This document shows, piece by piece, positions 17,150-25,823 of a DNA stretch of 64,000 nt (position 1 is its first letter; every line of letters begins with the position of its first letter). Location: assembly GCF_003217355.1 (NCBI RefSeq), contig NZ_QJTK01000007.1:62001-126000 (forward strand), in the 5' to 3' direction. Both the position numbers and the translations under genes were made by a program. The notes below the pieces were generated by a model. That model was not told the DNA's origin, searched no databases, and saw nothing but the letters and a program-made list of their open reading frames with translations. Origin of the DNA: Rhodobacter viridis. GTDB taxonomy: Bacteria > Pseudomonadota > Alphaproteobacteria > Rhodobacterales > Rhodobacteraceae.

Positions 17150-19666
17150 TTGGCCGTTCGCAACCCCCGTTCCGAGCCGGTATCGGGCGTTCTGGCGCTC
17201 GAATGCGCCGCCGCGATGCATTGGCGCATTCAGGCCGGTCCGGTTGGGCCGCAGGTTGTGCTTGGTCTGGGCGTGGGCGAGACGCCCCTTGATCTTGAAG
17301 CCTTCTCCGAGCTGTTCCACCCAGATGATCGCGCAGATCTGCGCCTGTTCCTGACCGCGGGCGCCGATGTCTCGCAGCTGGGTCTTGATGTGTCGAACCG
17401 CTCGCCGCTGCGCGGCGCGCTGTTCCGGCTGCGCTGGGGCGGCGTGGGCGAGGATTACATCCTGACCTGCTTCCAATCGGCGGAGGAGGTGGGCGAACCT
17501 GTGCCGCGCACGGTACCCGGGCGGATGTTCCGTCTGGACGCGGCGCTGCATGTCGTGCGCGGCACGCTGGAAAGCGCGGGGATGACGCCGACCTCATGCT
17601 GGGATGTCGATCTGCGCAGCGGCGCGCTGAGTGTGGCCGCGTCCTGGAAGGACCGGCTGGGCTACGGGCCGACTGATCTCGAGCCCTTCACGCATGACGA
17701 CTGGGCGCGGATGAGCCACCCCGAGGATGTCGCGGGCTTCGAGGCTCCCGAGATGAAGGCGCGGCTGAACCGGGGCGAACTCGTGCAATATCTGTCGCGC
17801 TCGCGGCACCGGGCGGGGCACTGGGTCACCTTCCTGTCCTTCTGCCGCGTCGTGCGCTGGGACGCCGCGGGCGAGATGTGCTTCATGATGGGCTGCGATC
17901 TCGACATGACCGCGGTCTCGACGCTCGAGGGCGCGCTGGCACGCGAACGCGACCGGCTGACGACGATCCTTGATGCGATGCCGTATGGCAAGATCGTGCT
18001 TGATGCGCATGATTGTGTGAGCTTCGCCAACCCCGAGGCTTGCTCTCTGATCGGCATCGGTCTGGCCGAGATCACCGGGCGGTCGTTTGCGGATGTTCTG
18101 TCGCTCGAGGAAGGCCGCGCCGATCTCTTCTCGGCGATCGAGGAGGGCGAGGCGAGCCAGCCGGTGCGGATCAGCCTGCGCCGGAGCGGGCGGCTGCGGG
18201 TGCTGCAGGTGGATCTGGTGCCCTTGCCGTCTCAGATCGGGGACGGGCGGTTGCTGCTGTCATTGTCGGACATCACCGGGCTGCACGAGCTGCGCCAGCA
18301 ACTCGAACAGTCGATCGAGAATGCCCGGTTCATCGCCACCCACGATCTGATGACCGGCCTGCCCGACCGCTATCTCATGATGCGGCTTCTGGGCGAGAAA
18401 CTGACCGAGCTTGCCCGCGAGGGGCGGCCGATGGCGGTCTTGTGCATCGACTTCGACAATTTCCGCCTGATCAATGACACGCTGGGCCATGAGACGGCGG
18501 ATCAGCTGATCAAATCGGCGGCGAAGCGGCTGGAACAGGGCCTGCCCGAGGGGGCGATCCTGGCCCGCACCGGCGAGGGCGATTTCGTCGTTCTGCTGCC
18601 GGGTGCCGATGCGCTTGCAGCCGAGTCGCGCAGCTGGGAAATCGTGCGCGCCTTCGCCCGGCCGATGCGTCTGCAACGGCGGCAATGCTTCCTGACCGTC
18701 TCGATCGGGGTCGCGCTGACTCTGGCGCCCGGCAGCTCTGCCGAGGCGCTTTTGCGCGCGGCCGACATGGCGATGCATCAGTCGAAAGCGCGCGGGCGCA
18801 ACACCGTGACGGTGTTCTCGCCCGAGATTGGCGCGCAGTTCGAGCGGCGCACGGCGGTGGCGCAGGCGCTGCATCGCGCGCTCGAAGAGCGCAGCTTCGA
18901 GCTGCATCTGCAGCCGAAATTCGCCATCGAACAAGAGGTCCGGCTGATCGGCGCCGAGGCGTTGCTGCGTCTGACCGATGCCGAGCTGGGGCCGATCTCG
19001 CCCGCTGAATTCATCCCGGTGGCCGAGATCGACGGGCTGGTCGCGGCGATCGATCTGGAGGTGATGCGGCTTGCGGGCGAGATGCTGAGGACCTGGGCCG
19101 CGCAAGGGATCTGCCTGCCGCTCGCGGTGAACATCAATGCGACGACGCTCGACGAGCCGGGCCATGCCGATCTTGCCGAGCGGCTGATGCGCGTGGGTCT
19201 TGACCCCGATCAGGTGACGATCGAGCTGACCGAGACCGGCCTTGCCGCGCCGGGACCGCGCCAGCAGCGCAACCTCGAACGGCTGCGCGATGCGGGCTAC
19301 AAGATTGCGATCGACGATTTCGGCACCGGGCAATCGGCGCTCGGTGTGCTGCAAAGCCTGCCGGTGGCCGAGATCAAGATCGACCGCTCGTTTGTGCGCG
19401 GTCTTGACGGCCCCGAACCGGCGCGCGCACGCGCGTTGGTGCGCGCGATCCTCGCGATGGCTGGCGCGCTCGATCTGCGCGCCATCGCCGAGGGGGTCGA
19501 GACCGAGGCGCAATACCGGGTTCTGAAGGAAGAGGGCTGCCCGGCGATGCAGGGGTTCCTGCTGGGGCGGCCCTTGTCATTGCGCAGTTTCGAGGCGCGT
19601 TATCTTGCCGGAATGCAGCCGCTGCGCGCGGTCGCCACTGCCGGCGTCGGAGGATCAGGCGCATGA
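17150..19666 (+). CDS. PAS-PAS-GGDEF-EAL c-di-GMP signalling protein
   Basis: 838-aa protein without obvious membrane segments. An N-terminal region (1-135) of unclear fold is followed by a PAS_3-type domain (about 140-265), a second PAS (about 270-380), GGDEF (about 395-560) and EAL (about 575-825). The GGDEF signature is degenerate, GEGDF at 475-479, so cyclase activity is doubtful. The EAL domain keeps its signatures (AEALLR, NINATTL, ELTETG, IDDFGTGQSAL), so c-di-GMP phosphodiesterase activity is likely. The TTG start at 17150 follows GGAGACAG. The stop overlaps the ATG of a SorC-family regulator (ATGA at 19663-19666), implying coupled expression. Confidence 0.9.
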   Translation: MAVRNPRSEPVSGVLALECAAAMHWRIQAGPVGPQVVLGLGVGETPLDLEAFSELFHPDDRADLRLFLTAGADVSQLGLDVSNRSPLRGALFRLRWGGVGEDYILTCFQSAEEVGEPVPRTVPGRMFRLDAALHVVRGTLESAGMTPTSCWDVDLRSGALSVAASWKDRLGYGPTDLEPFTHDDWARMSHPEDVAGFEAPEMKARLNRGELVQYLSRSRHRAGHWVTFLSFCRVVRWDAAGEMCFMMGCDLDMTAVSTLEGALARERDRLTTILDAMPYGKIVLDAHDCVSFANPEACSLIGIGLAEITGRSFADVLSLEEGRADLFSAIEEGEASQPVRISLRRSGRLRVLQVDLVPLPSQIGDGRLLLSLSDITGLHELRQQLEQSIENARFIATHDLMTGLPDRYLMMRLLGEKLTELAREGRPMAVLCIDFDNFRLINDTLGHETADQLIKSAAKRLEQGLPEGAILARTGEGDFVVLLPGADALAAESRSWEIVRAFARPMRLQRRQCFLTVSIGVALTLAPGSSAEALLRAADMAMHQSKARGRNTVTVFSPEIGAQFERRTAVAQALHRALEERSFELHLQPKFAIEQEVRLIGAEALLRLTDAELGPISPAEFIPVAEIDGLVAAIDLEVMRLAGEMLRTWAAQGICLPLAVNINATTLDEPGHADLAERLMRVGLDPDQVTIELTETGLAAPGPRQQRNLERLRDAGYKIAIDDFGTGQSALGVLQSLPVAEIKIDRSFVRGLDGPEPARARALVRAILAMAGALDLRAIAEGVETEAQYRVLKEEGCPAMQGFLLGRPLSLRSFEARYLAGMQPLRAVATAGVGGSGA

Positions 19667-20655
19667 CCGCACCACCGCACAGGCTTCCCCATCCCGATAC
19701 GCCCGAATCGCGGGCCCGCTGGCTGCATGACATCGGCGGGCTTTCGGTCGAAGAGATCGGCTGGCGGCTCGGCCTGCCGTCCGAACGGGTTCAGGCGCTG
19801 CTCGCTCAGGGGCCGACCGAGGCCGTGCCGCATCCCGAAAGCGCCGAGGGGGCGCGGCTGATCCGCCGTCTGAGCCGCCGCCTGCGCGAGCAATTCGGGC
19901 TTGAGGCGGTCAGCATCGCGCCGATGGCGCCGGGCGATGTCGATCCGGTGCCGGTGATCGCCGCCGCGGCCGCCCGGCATCTGGTGCGGCTCTTGCAGGC
20001 GCGCAACGCGCCCGCCGTCGTCGGACTGTCGCATGGCCGCACCATCGCCGCGATGGTGGCGCAGCTGCCCGAGATGCGGCTGACCGGCCTGCGCTTCGTC
20101 TCGCTTCTGGGCGAGCTGACCTTTGCCCACAGCGCCTATCCGCATGTGGTGATGAACCAGATCGCGCAGCGTCTGGGGGCGCAGGCCTTTCCCTGCCCGA
20201 CCGCGCTTTACGCCGCCACGCCCGAGGAGGCGGCCGATCTGCTGCGTCAGCCGATGGTGCGCAAGGTGCTCGAGATGGCGCAGCAGGCCGAGGTCTGGGT
20301 GGTGGGCATCGGTCGCGGCGCCTCCGAGAACCAGCTGCACCAATCCGGCATGATCGACGATGCGGATCTGTCGGACATCATGGCCCGCGGCGCGACTTGC
20401 GAGATTCTCGGCCGGTTCTTCGATGACGAGGGCCACGAATTGCCCAGTGCGCTTGCGGCCCGCACGCTCTCGCCCGCGGCCAGCGATTTCCGTGGCCGTC
20501 GCGTGATCGGTCTTGCAGGCGGGGTTGACAAGGTCACCGCGCTGCATGCCGCGCTCAGGGCGCATCTGCTGCGCGAGCTGGTGACCGACAGCCGCACGGC
20601 GGTGGCTTTGCTCGATGATGACGAGCAGGCGGAATACGCGGCGCTGCTGCCGTGA
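19663..20655 (+). CDS. SorC-family transcriptional regulator with sugar-binding domain
   Basis: 330 aa. N-terminal helix-turn-helix at about 20-50 (LSVEEIGWRLGLPSERVQALL), then the SorC/DeoR-type effector domain (about 65-325) that binds phosphorylated sugars, with GLSHGRTIAAMVAQL, GIGRGASENQLHQSGMI and the C-terminal VIGLAGGVDKVTALHAAL. The family includes DeoR of Bacillus and LsrR, which senses phospho-AI-2. It overlaps the upstream GGDEF-EAL gene by four bases. No sugar catabolic genes are adjacent; the nearest sugar-phosphate enzyme in the window is lsrF, about 9 kb away. Target and ligand are unknown. Confidence 0.88.
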   Translation: MTAPPHRLPHPDTPESRARWLHDIGGLSVEEIGWRLGLPSERVQALLAQGPTEAVPHPESAEGARLIRRLSRRLREQFGLEAVSIAPMAPGDVDPVPVIAAAAARHLVRLLQARNAPAVVGLSHGRTIAAMVAQLPEMRLTGLRFVSLLGELTFAHSAYPHVVMNQIAQRLGAQAFPCPTALYAATPEEAADLLRQPMVRKVLEMAQQAEVWVVGIGRGASENQLHQSGMIDDADLSDIMARGATCEILGRFFDDEGHELPSALAARTLSPAASDFRGRRVIGLAGGVDKVTALHAALRAHLLRELVTDSRTAVALLDDDEQAEYAALLP

Positions 20656-20674
20656 AATTTTCGCGTTTCCCCGC

Positions 20675-20703
20675 TTGACGGGGGGGGCGGGGATGCGTAG
20701 AAG
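20675..20703 (+). promoter_or_regulatory. Sigma-70-type promoter of tRNA-Asp
   Basis: TTGACG (20675-20680) and TAGAAG (20698-20703) are separated by exactly 17 bases and followed by a C-rich discriminator. They lie 36 bases before the tRNA, as expected for a stable-RNA promoter. Confidence 0.65.
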
Positions 20704-20739
20704 CCTCCCACGCCCGAGGCTACGGCCCGGGAGAAATGC

Positions 20740-20816
20740 GCGGTTGTAGCTCAGTTGGTTAGAGTACCGGCCTGTCACGCCGGGGGTCGCGGGTTCGAGC
20801 CCCGTCAACCGCGCCA
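20740..20816 (+). tRNA. tRNA-Asp (anticodon GTC)
   Basis: 77-nt cloverleaf with encoded CCA. Acceptor stem GCGGTTG (20740-20746) pairs with CAACCGC (20806-20812); discriminator G; T-loop GTTCGAGCC. The anticodon stem CCGGC/GCCGG closes the loop CTGTCAC with GTC at 20774-20776. It is followed within six bases by a terminator, so it is a single-gene unit. Confidence 0.98.
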
Positions 20817-20821
20817 CTTTC

Positions 20822-20850
20822 AAAAAGCCCTCGCGCAAGCGGGGGCTTTT
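20822..20850 (+). terminator. Intrinsic terminator after tRNA-Asp
   Basis: Inverted repeat AAAGCCCTCGC / GCGGGGGCTTT with a GCAA loop and one T-G pair, followed by a short T-run. Confidence 0.85.
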
Positions 20851-20902
20851 GGGTTTCTGGGCCGAAGACTGGGCGGCTTGCGCCCATCGGGGGGAGAGCT
20901 GC

Positions 20903-22075
20903 ATGACCTATGATGTGATCGTGCTCGGGGCCGGGGCTGCCGGGCTGATGGCTGCGGCGACGGCGGGTCAGGCGGGGGCGCGGGTGCTTGTGCTCGACCA
21001 TGCCGAGGCGGCGGGCAAGAAGATCCTGATTTCCGGCGGCGGGCGGTGCAACTTCACCAATACCGGGACCACGGCGGGCTGTTTCCTGTCGGAAAACCCG
21101 CATTTCGCGAAATCGGCGCTGGCCCGCTACACGCAATGGGATTTCCTCGCGCTGGTCGATCGCTACGGCATCGCCTGGCATGAAAAGACGCTGGGGCAGC
21201 TGTTTTGCGACGGCTCGGCGCGGCAGATCCTCGCGATGCTGCTCGAGGAATGCGAAAAGGGCGGCGTCGAGATCCGGCTCTCGACCCGGATCGGCGAGAT
21301 TGCCCATGCCGACGGGATCTTCCGCGTCGCGGGGGTTGAGGCCGCGCAACTGGTGATCGCCACCGGCGGCCCGTCGATTCCGAAGATGGGGGCCTCGGGC
21401 ATCGCCTATCAGATCGCCGAACGCTTCGGCCTGCCCGTGGTGACGCCGCGGCCCGCGCTGGTGCCGCTGACCCTGGGCGAGGAGGCGCAGGCCTTTCGCG
21501 ACATCTCGGGCCTGTCGCTGCCGGTCACGGCGCGCGTCGGCACGGTGTCTTTCACCGAGGCGGCGCTCTTCACCCACCGCGGCCTGTCGGGCCCGGCGAT
21601 TCTGCAAGCCTCGTCCTATTGGCACGAGGGCGCGCCGCTGGTGCTGAACCTGCTGCCCAATGCGTTCGATCTGCTGCGTGCCGCGCGCCAGCGCATGCCG
21701 CGCGCGCGGTTGCGGGCCGCGCTGAGCGAGCATCTGCCGAACCGGCTGGCCGAGGTGATGGTGGCGCGGATCGGTCTGCAAAAGGAACTCGCCAATTGCT
21801 CGGACGCCGATCTCGAGCGCGCGGCGGAGCATCTGACGCATCTGACCCTGCATCCGACCGGGACCGAGGGTTTTGCCAAGGCCGAGGTGACGGCGGGGGG
21901 CATTTCGACCGCGGCGCTGTCCTCGCGCACGATGGAGGCGAAGGATGTGCCCGGGCTTTACGTCATCGGCGAGGCGGTCGATGTGACGGGCTGGCTGGGT
22001 GGCTACAACTTCCAGTGGGCCTGGTCATCGGGCCGCGCAGCGGGGCTGGCCGTCGCCGCGCGGCGGGCAGGGTGA
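20903..22075 (+). CDS. YhiN/HI0933-family flavoprotein
   Basis: 390 aa, NAD(P)/FAD-dependent oxidoreductase of the HI0933 family (also called BaiN-like). N-terminal Rossmann dinucleotide motif VLGAGAAGLMAAATAG (7-22), the family signature SGGGRCNFTN (about 43-52), and the C-terminal FAD motif DVTGWLGGYNFQWAWSSG. The physiological substrate of most members is unknown. The ATG at 20903 follows GGGGAGAG; the frame upstream of it runs into the tRNA terminator. It is convergent with kdsA, with a copy of the intergenic repeat between the two stops. Confidence 0.9.
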   Translation: MTYDVIVLGAGAAGLMAAATAGQAGARVLVLDHAEAAGKKILISGGGRCNFTNTGTTAGCFLSENPHFAKSALARYTQWDFLALVDRYGIAWHEKTLGQLFCDGSARQILAMLLEECEKGGVEIRLSTRIGEIAHADGIFRVAGVEAAQLVIATGGPSIPKMGASGIAYQIAERFGLPVVTPRPALVPLTLGEEAQAFRDISGLSLPVTARVGTVSFTEAALFTHRGLSGPAILQASSYWHEGAPLVLNLLPNAFDLLRAARQRMPRARLRAALSEHLPNRLAEVMVARIGLQKELANCSDADLERAAEHLTHLTLHPTGTEGFAKAEVTAGGISTAALSSRTMEAKDVPGLYVIGEAVDVTGWLGGYNFQWAWSSGRAAGLAVAARRAG

Positions 22076-22079
22076 GGGA

Positions 22080-22131
22080 CGGGGGCTGCCGCCCCCGCAC
22101 CCCCGCGCGTATTTTTCCAAGAAGAAGCGGA
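22080..22131 (+). repeat. REP-like intergenic repeat, copy 1
   Basis: A GC palindrome (CGGGGGCTGCCGCCCCCG), then CACCCCCGCGCG and the tail GTATTTTTCCAAGAAGAAG. The same arrangement recurs at 59039 and 55092, and a tail-only copy at 28370. This copy lies between the convergent ends of the YhiN-like gene and kdsA and may also serve as a terminator. Confidence 0.8.
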
Positions 22132-22137
22132 ACCGGC

Positions 22138-22971
22138 TCAGAGCCGGATCGGATCGGCCTTGGCCAGCCGGTCGAAACCCATCAGCGTCTTGATCAGCTT
22201 CGGCATCTGATCGAGCGGGATCATGTTCGGACCATCGGACGGCGCGGTATCGGGGGCTTCATGCGTCTCGATGAAGACCCCGGCGATGCCAAGGCTCACC
22301 GCCGCGCGGGCCATCACCGGCGCCATCTCGCGCTGCCCGCCCGAGGCGCCGCCAAGCCCGCCCGGCTGCTGCACCGAATGCGTCGCATCCATGATCACCG
22401 GATAGCCGGTCTTTGCCATCACCGGCAGGCCGCGCATGTCGGCCACCAGCGCATTGTAGCCAAAGGAGGTGCCGCGCTCGGTCAGCAGGATTTTCTCGTT
22501 GCCGGTCGAGGCGACCTTTTCCGCGACATTCGGCATGTCCCAAGGGGCGAGGAACTGGCCCTTCTTGATGTTGACCACCCGGCCGGTTTCGCCCGCCGCG
22601 ATCAAGAGGTCGGTCTGCCGACACAGGAACGCCGGGATCTGGATCACGTCGACCACCTGCGCCGCGATCCGCGCCTGTTCGGGGTCGTGGATGTCGGTCA
22701 GCACCGGGCAGCCAAGCTTCGCCCGCACCGTGTCGAGGATCGCGAGACCGGCATCGAGGCCGACGCCGCGCTTGCCCTTCAGGCTGGTGCGGTTCGCCTT
22801 GTCGAAACTGCCCTTGAAGACGAATTGCGCCCCCGCCGCCGCGCAGGCCTCGGCCATCACCTCGGCGATCATCATCGCATGCGGCACGCTTTCCAGCTGG
22901 CAGGGCCCGGCGATCACCGTCAGGGGCAGGTCATTGCCGACCGTCAGGCGGCCGATGCTCACGTTTTTCAT
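22138..22971 (-). CDS. kdsA: 3-deoxy-D-manno-octulosonate 8-phosphate synthase KdsA
   Basis: 277 aa. Condenses arabinose 5-phosphate and phosphoenolpyruvate to Kdo-8-phosphate, for LPS inner core and for the Kdo linker of capsules. Signatures: GSFDKANRTS, IQIPAFLCRQTDLL, GQFLAPWDMPNV and MDATHSVQQPGG. The IAGPCQLES motif carries a cysteine where E. coli KdsA has asparagine, which marks the metal-dependent class. It sits 14 bases after kpsE on the same strand, so the last gene of the capsule export operon supplies Kdo. Confidence 0.96.
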   Translation of the reverse strand: MKNVSIGRLTVGNDLPLTVIAGPCQLESVPHAMMIAEVMAEACAAAGAQFVFKGSFDKANRTSLKGKRGVGLDAGLAILDTVRAKLGCPVLTDIHDPEQARIAAQVVDVIQIPAFLCRQTDLLIAAGETGRVVNIKKGQFLAPWDMPNVAEKVASTGNEKILLTERGTSFGYNALVADMRGLPVMAKTGYPVIMDATHSVQQPGGLGGASGGQREMAPVMARAAVSLGIAGVFIETHEAPDTAPSDGPNMIPLDQMPKLIKTLMGFDRLAKADPIRL

Positions 22972-22985
22972 GTTTTTCTCCGGGA

Positions 22986-24881
22986 TCAGCTCGAGACCTG
23001 TTCGCGCAGGATCGAGGCCGTCAGCGACAGCATCAGGTAGATACCCGAAAACACGAGGAACGCCAGCAGCGTGTCTTCAAAAGCGCGGGGGTAGGTGGGC
23101 TCGTCCGGCGCCACCGGCCGCACCCCCATCTCGAGGTAGCGCACCTGCTTGTTCGCCTCGATCCGCGCCACTTCCATCTGTTGCGCCGCCGCGGCCAGAA
23201 GCCCCTGCCGGGTTTCCAGCTCCGCCTCGGCGATGCGCAGCTGCCCGGTGACCGAAGCCAGCGATTCCGTGCTGCCGGATTTTTCGGTGAGTTTGCGCCG
23301 CAGATCCGCGATCAGGCTTTCGAGCCGCGCGATATCGCCCTTCACCCCCGCCACGCGGGCGGCCGACGGGCTCGGGTTGTCCAGCAGTTGCTCGAGTTCC
23401 AGACGTTTCTTCTGCAACTCGGTCTCGAAGCCGTTCACCTGGGCCATCTTGCCCGCGCCCTCGGCGGCGGGATCGAGAACGCCGACCTTTTCCTGCAGGC
23501 CCAGAACCTTGGCCTGCGCGGCAAAGACCTTCTGCTCGGCATCGTCATAGCTTTCGCGGGCGCCGCGCATCTGGTCTTCGCGCAGCCGCCCGGTCAGCTT
23601 GTCCACCTGCCCCTCGGCGTAGGAGATCAGCGCCTCGGAAAAGGCCTTCGAGACAGCCGGATCGGCGGCGATCACCTCCATCCGGATGATCCCCTCGGAC
23701 GGGTCGTAGCCGATCTTCACGTTGCGCTTGTAAAGCTTGTAGGCGGCCTCGTTCGTGGCGCCGGGGTCGAGCCGCTGGATCGGGTCGATCCAGGGCTGCG
23801 AGAAATGCGCCTTGAAGCCCTTGTCCGCTTCGAGCCGCATCATCGCGTCGCGCGATTGCAGGAAGCTTTGCACCGTGACCGAATCCTGGTTCGTGGCCAG
23901 CTGCGTCCCCGAGAAGAGACTGCCCAGACCCGAGCCGCCGCCGCCCATGCTGTCGGCCTTCTGGATCACGAATTCGGTCTTCGTCGCATACATCGGCGTG
24001 GCGACGACGAAATAATACCAGCCCGCGATCAGCGTCGGCAGGAAGACGAAGAAGGCCAGCCGCGCCGTCAGCAGCGCGATCCGGCGCCGCCTGCGCTTGG
24101 CGATGTCACGCTGGATCTTGATGATTTCCCGCGCCCTCGTGCCCTCATCAAGCGGCGAAGGTCCGGGCGGCGGGGCGGGAACCTGCGCCGGGGTGATCGT
24201 CTGCGGCAGCTGCACGCGGGTGTCGGCGCCAGCGCCGTCGATCCGCGCCAGCGCCTGCGTGGTGGCCGAACCGCCCCGCACCCCGCCGGGCGTCGGGATC
24301 GAGGCCGCCTGGGCCACGCTTGCGGCATCGGCGCGCTCGAGCGCCATCAGCGCATTGCGGTCGAACGGATCGATGCCGCGGCGGCGCAGCAGCAGCACCG
24401 CCTCGAAATCCGAGGTCGCTTCGATGCCGTACTTTTGCGCCGTGCGCCGCGCCAGCCGCAGCTGCCGCCCGGTCAGGCCCTCGCTGCGGATCACGGCGAT
24501 TTCCTCGTCGGTGGTCATCTCGGACGGGGCGAGCACCTGCGGGGCCGCGGCGCGCGGCGCAGCCGTCGGGAAGGGCGCGTCGCCGAAGCCGTCTTCCTCG
24601 GTTTGAAACAGCTCGCTGCCATCGCCCGAAAGCGGCTCGGGCCGGGGCTGCTGCCGCGGCGGGGGCGGGGTGGTTGCCGCCTGCGGCGGCGTCACGGCGC
24701 TTTCCGCCATCGGCGGTCGCGCGGGCGCAGCCGCGGGCTCCGTCTGGGTCTCGATCCGCTCGGCACGGCGGCGCAGCAGATCCTCGACCGGGGCGAGATC
24801 GGCACCTTGGCCGGGCTTGCCTGCGAGGATCGGGGTTTCGCGGCGGATGCGATACCGGGTCGCCTTAGGAGTGGTAGTCAT
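22986..24881 (-). CDS. kpsE: Capsule polysaccharide export inner-membrane protein (KpsE/CtrB family)
   Basis: 631 aa. Polysaccharide co-polymerase-like protein linking the inner-membrane ABC exporter to the outer-membrane channel. First transmembrane segment at about residues 272-292 (LAFFVFLPTLIAGWYYF), a long periplasmic coiled coil (about 420-570) and a second segment near the C-terminus (LLAFLVFSGIYLMLSL). The 270-residue Pro/Ala-rich cytosolic extension ahead of the first segment is much longer than in E. coli KpsE. The start overlaps the end of kpsT by 17 bases. Exact family (KpsE, BexC, CtrB) cannot be separated by eye. Confidence 0.9.
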   Translation of the reverse strand: MTTTPKATRYRIRRETPILAGKPGQGADLAPVEDLLRRRAERIETQTEPAAAPARPPMAESAVTPPQAATTPPPPRQQPRPEPLSGDGSELFQTEEDGFGDAPFPTAAPRAAAPQVLAPSEMTTDEEIAVIRSEGLTGRQLRLARRTAQKYGIEATSDFEAVLLLRRRGIDPFDRNALMALERADAASVAQAASIPTPGGVRGGSATTQALARIDGAGADTRVQLPQTITPAQVPAPPPGPSPLDEGTRAREIIKIQRDIAKRRRRRIALLTARLAFFVFLPTLIAGWYYFVVATPMYATKTEFVIQKADSMGGGGSGLGSLFSGTQLATNQDSVTVQSFLQSRDAMMRLEADKGFKAHFSQPWIDPIQRLDPGATNEAAYKLYKRNVKIGYDPSEGIIRMEVIAADPAVSKAFSEALISYAEGQVDKLTGRLREDQMRGARESYDDAEQKVFAAQAKVLGLQEKVGVLDPAAEGAGKMAQVNGFETELQKKRLELEQLLDNPSPSAARVAGVKGDIARLESLIADLRRKLTEKSGSTESLASVTGQLRIAEAELETRQGLLAAAAQQMEVARIEANKQVRYLEMGVRPVAPDEPTYPRAFEDTLLAFLVFSGIYLMLSLTASILREQVSS

Positions 24882-25518
24882 ACATCCGTTTCGCTTCTTC
24901 CAGAGTGTCGAACATGTAGAGTTGCCCGTCGCGCAGCACGGCCGCGGTGCGGCAGAATTTCTCCAGCGTCTTCGCCTGATGCGAGACGACGATCACCGTC
25001 GCCTCCTTCAGCCGGTCGCGCAGGATCGATCCCGCCTTGCGGTTGAACTCCACATCGGTGGTCGAGGGCATGCCCTCGTCGATGAGGTAGATGTCGAATT
25101 CGAGCGCCAAGAGCAGCGCAAAGGTCAACCGCGCGCGCATGCCCTGGCTGTAAGTGCCCACCGGCATGTCGAAATATTCCTCCAGCCCGCAGAGCCAGCG
25201 GCAGAAGGCTTCGACATAATCCGGGTCAAGTCCGTAAAGACGCGCGATGAACCGGCTGTTCTCGCGCCCGGAGTGCTTCGAGACGACGCCGCCCATGAAG
25301 CCCAGCGGAAAGGACACCCGACAGGTCTTGCGGATCTCGCCCTCGTCGGGTTTTTCGAGCCCCGCCATCATGTTGATGATCGTCGTCTTGCCGGTGCCGT
25401 TCGGCGCCAGAATGCCGAGCGAATTGCCCAGTTCGACACGGAACGACGCCTGGTCGAGAATGACCTTGCGCCGCTTGCCCGTCCAGAAGGACTTGCTGAC
25501 GTTGTCGAATTCGAGCAT
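24865..25518 (-). CDS. kpsT: Capsule polysaccharide ABC exporter ATP-binding protein KpsT
   Basis: 217 aa, the usual KpsT length. ATPase of the group 2-type capsule exporter. Walker A reads APNGTGKTT, with Ala in place of the first Gly; the signature motif is YSQGMRARL, the variant typical of polysaccharide exporters; Walker B is IYLIDEG. The ATG at 25518 is chosen because the domain starts at MLEFDNVSKSF; the longer open frame is antisense to the SseB-like gene. No permease gene (kpsM) is adjacent: upstream is a divergent gene, downstream kpsE and kdsA. Confidence 0.93.
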   Translation of the reverse strand: MLEFDNVSKSFWTGKRRKVILDQASFRVELGNSLGILAPNGTGKTTIINMMAGLEKPDEGEIRKTCRVSFPLGFMGGVVSKHSGRENSRFIARLYGLDPDYVEAFCRWLCGLEEYFDMPVGTYSQGMRARLTFALLLALEFDIYLIDEGMPSTTDVEFNRKAGSILRDRLKEATVIVVSHQAKTLEKFCRTAAVLRDGQLYMFDTLEEAKRMYDYHS

Positions 25519-25823
25519 CGCTTCCCGGCCTGCTGTGCCGCCTCTTGCCCCGGTCGGTGCATCGTGCCCTGTTGAGGTTAACAAACCGCCAAAAGACACC
25601 CGATGCCTAAGGACGCATTTGGGCGAGAATATGTCCGAAAGGCTTATTCGTCTACAATCCCCGCCGATTGCAGCGGCATCACGAAACGATGAGGCGGTGC
25701 GCGGAAAACCCGCGTCAGGGGTGCCTTTCGCTTGCCCGCGGGGGCGGGGCGCACTACGGGAAGCCTGATGCAATCTGGCGCCGATGGCCTGTCGGCGCGC
25801 GCCCGAAGGAAGGGAAGCCCGCG
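25519..25823. other. Divergent intergenic region kpsT / SseB-like gene
   Basis: 305 bases without a credible gene. It should hold the promoter of the kpsT-kpsE-kdsA operon on one strand and of the SseB-like gene on the other. The part at 25575-25660 is less GC-rich than its surroundings. AAGGGAAG at 25810-25817 is the ribosome-binding site of the SseB-like gene. I see no clear operator or RNA structure. Confidence 0.5.

Noticed and set aside
20740-20850. tRNA-Asp as an integration (att) site
   Set aside because: No repeat of the tRNA 3' end, no integrase gene and no change of gene content next to it.
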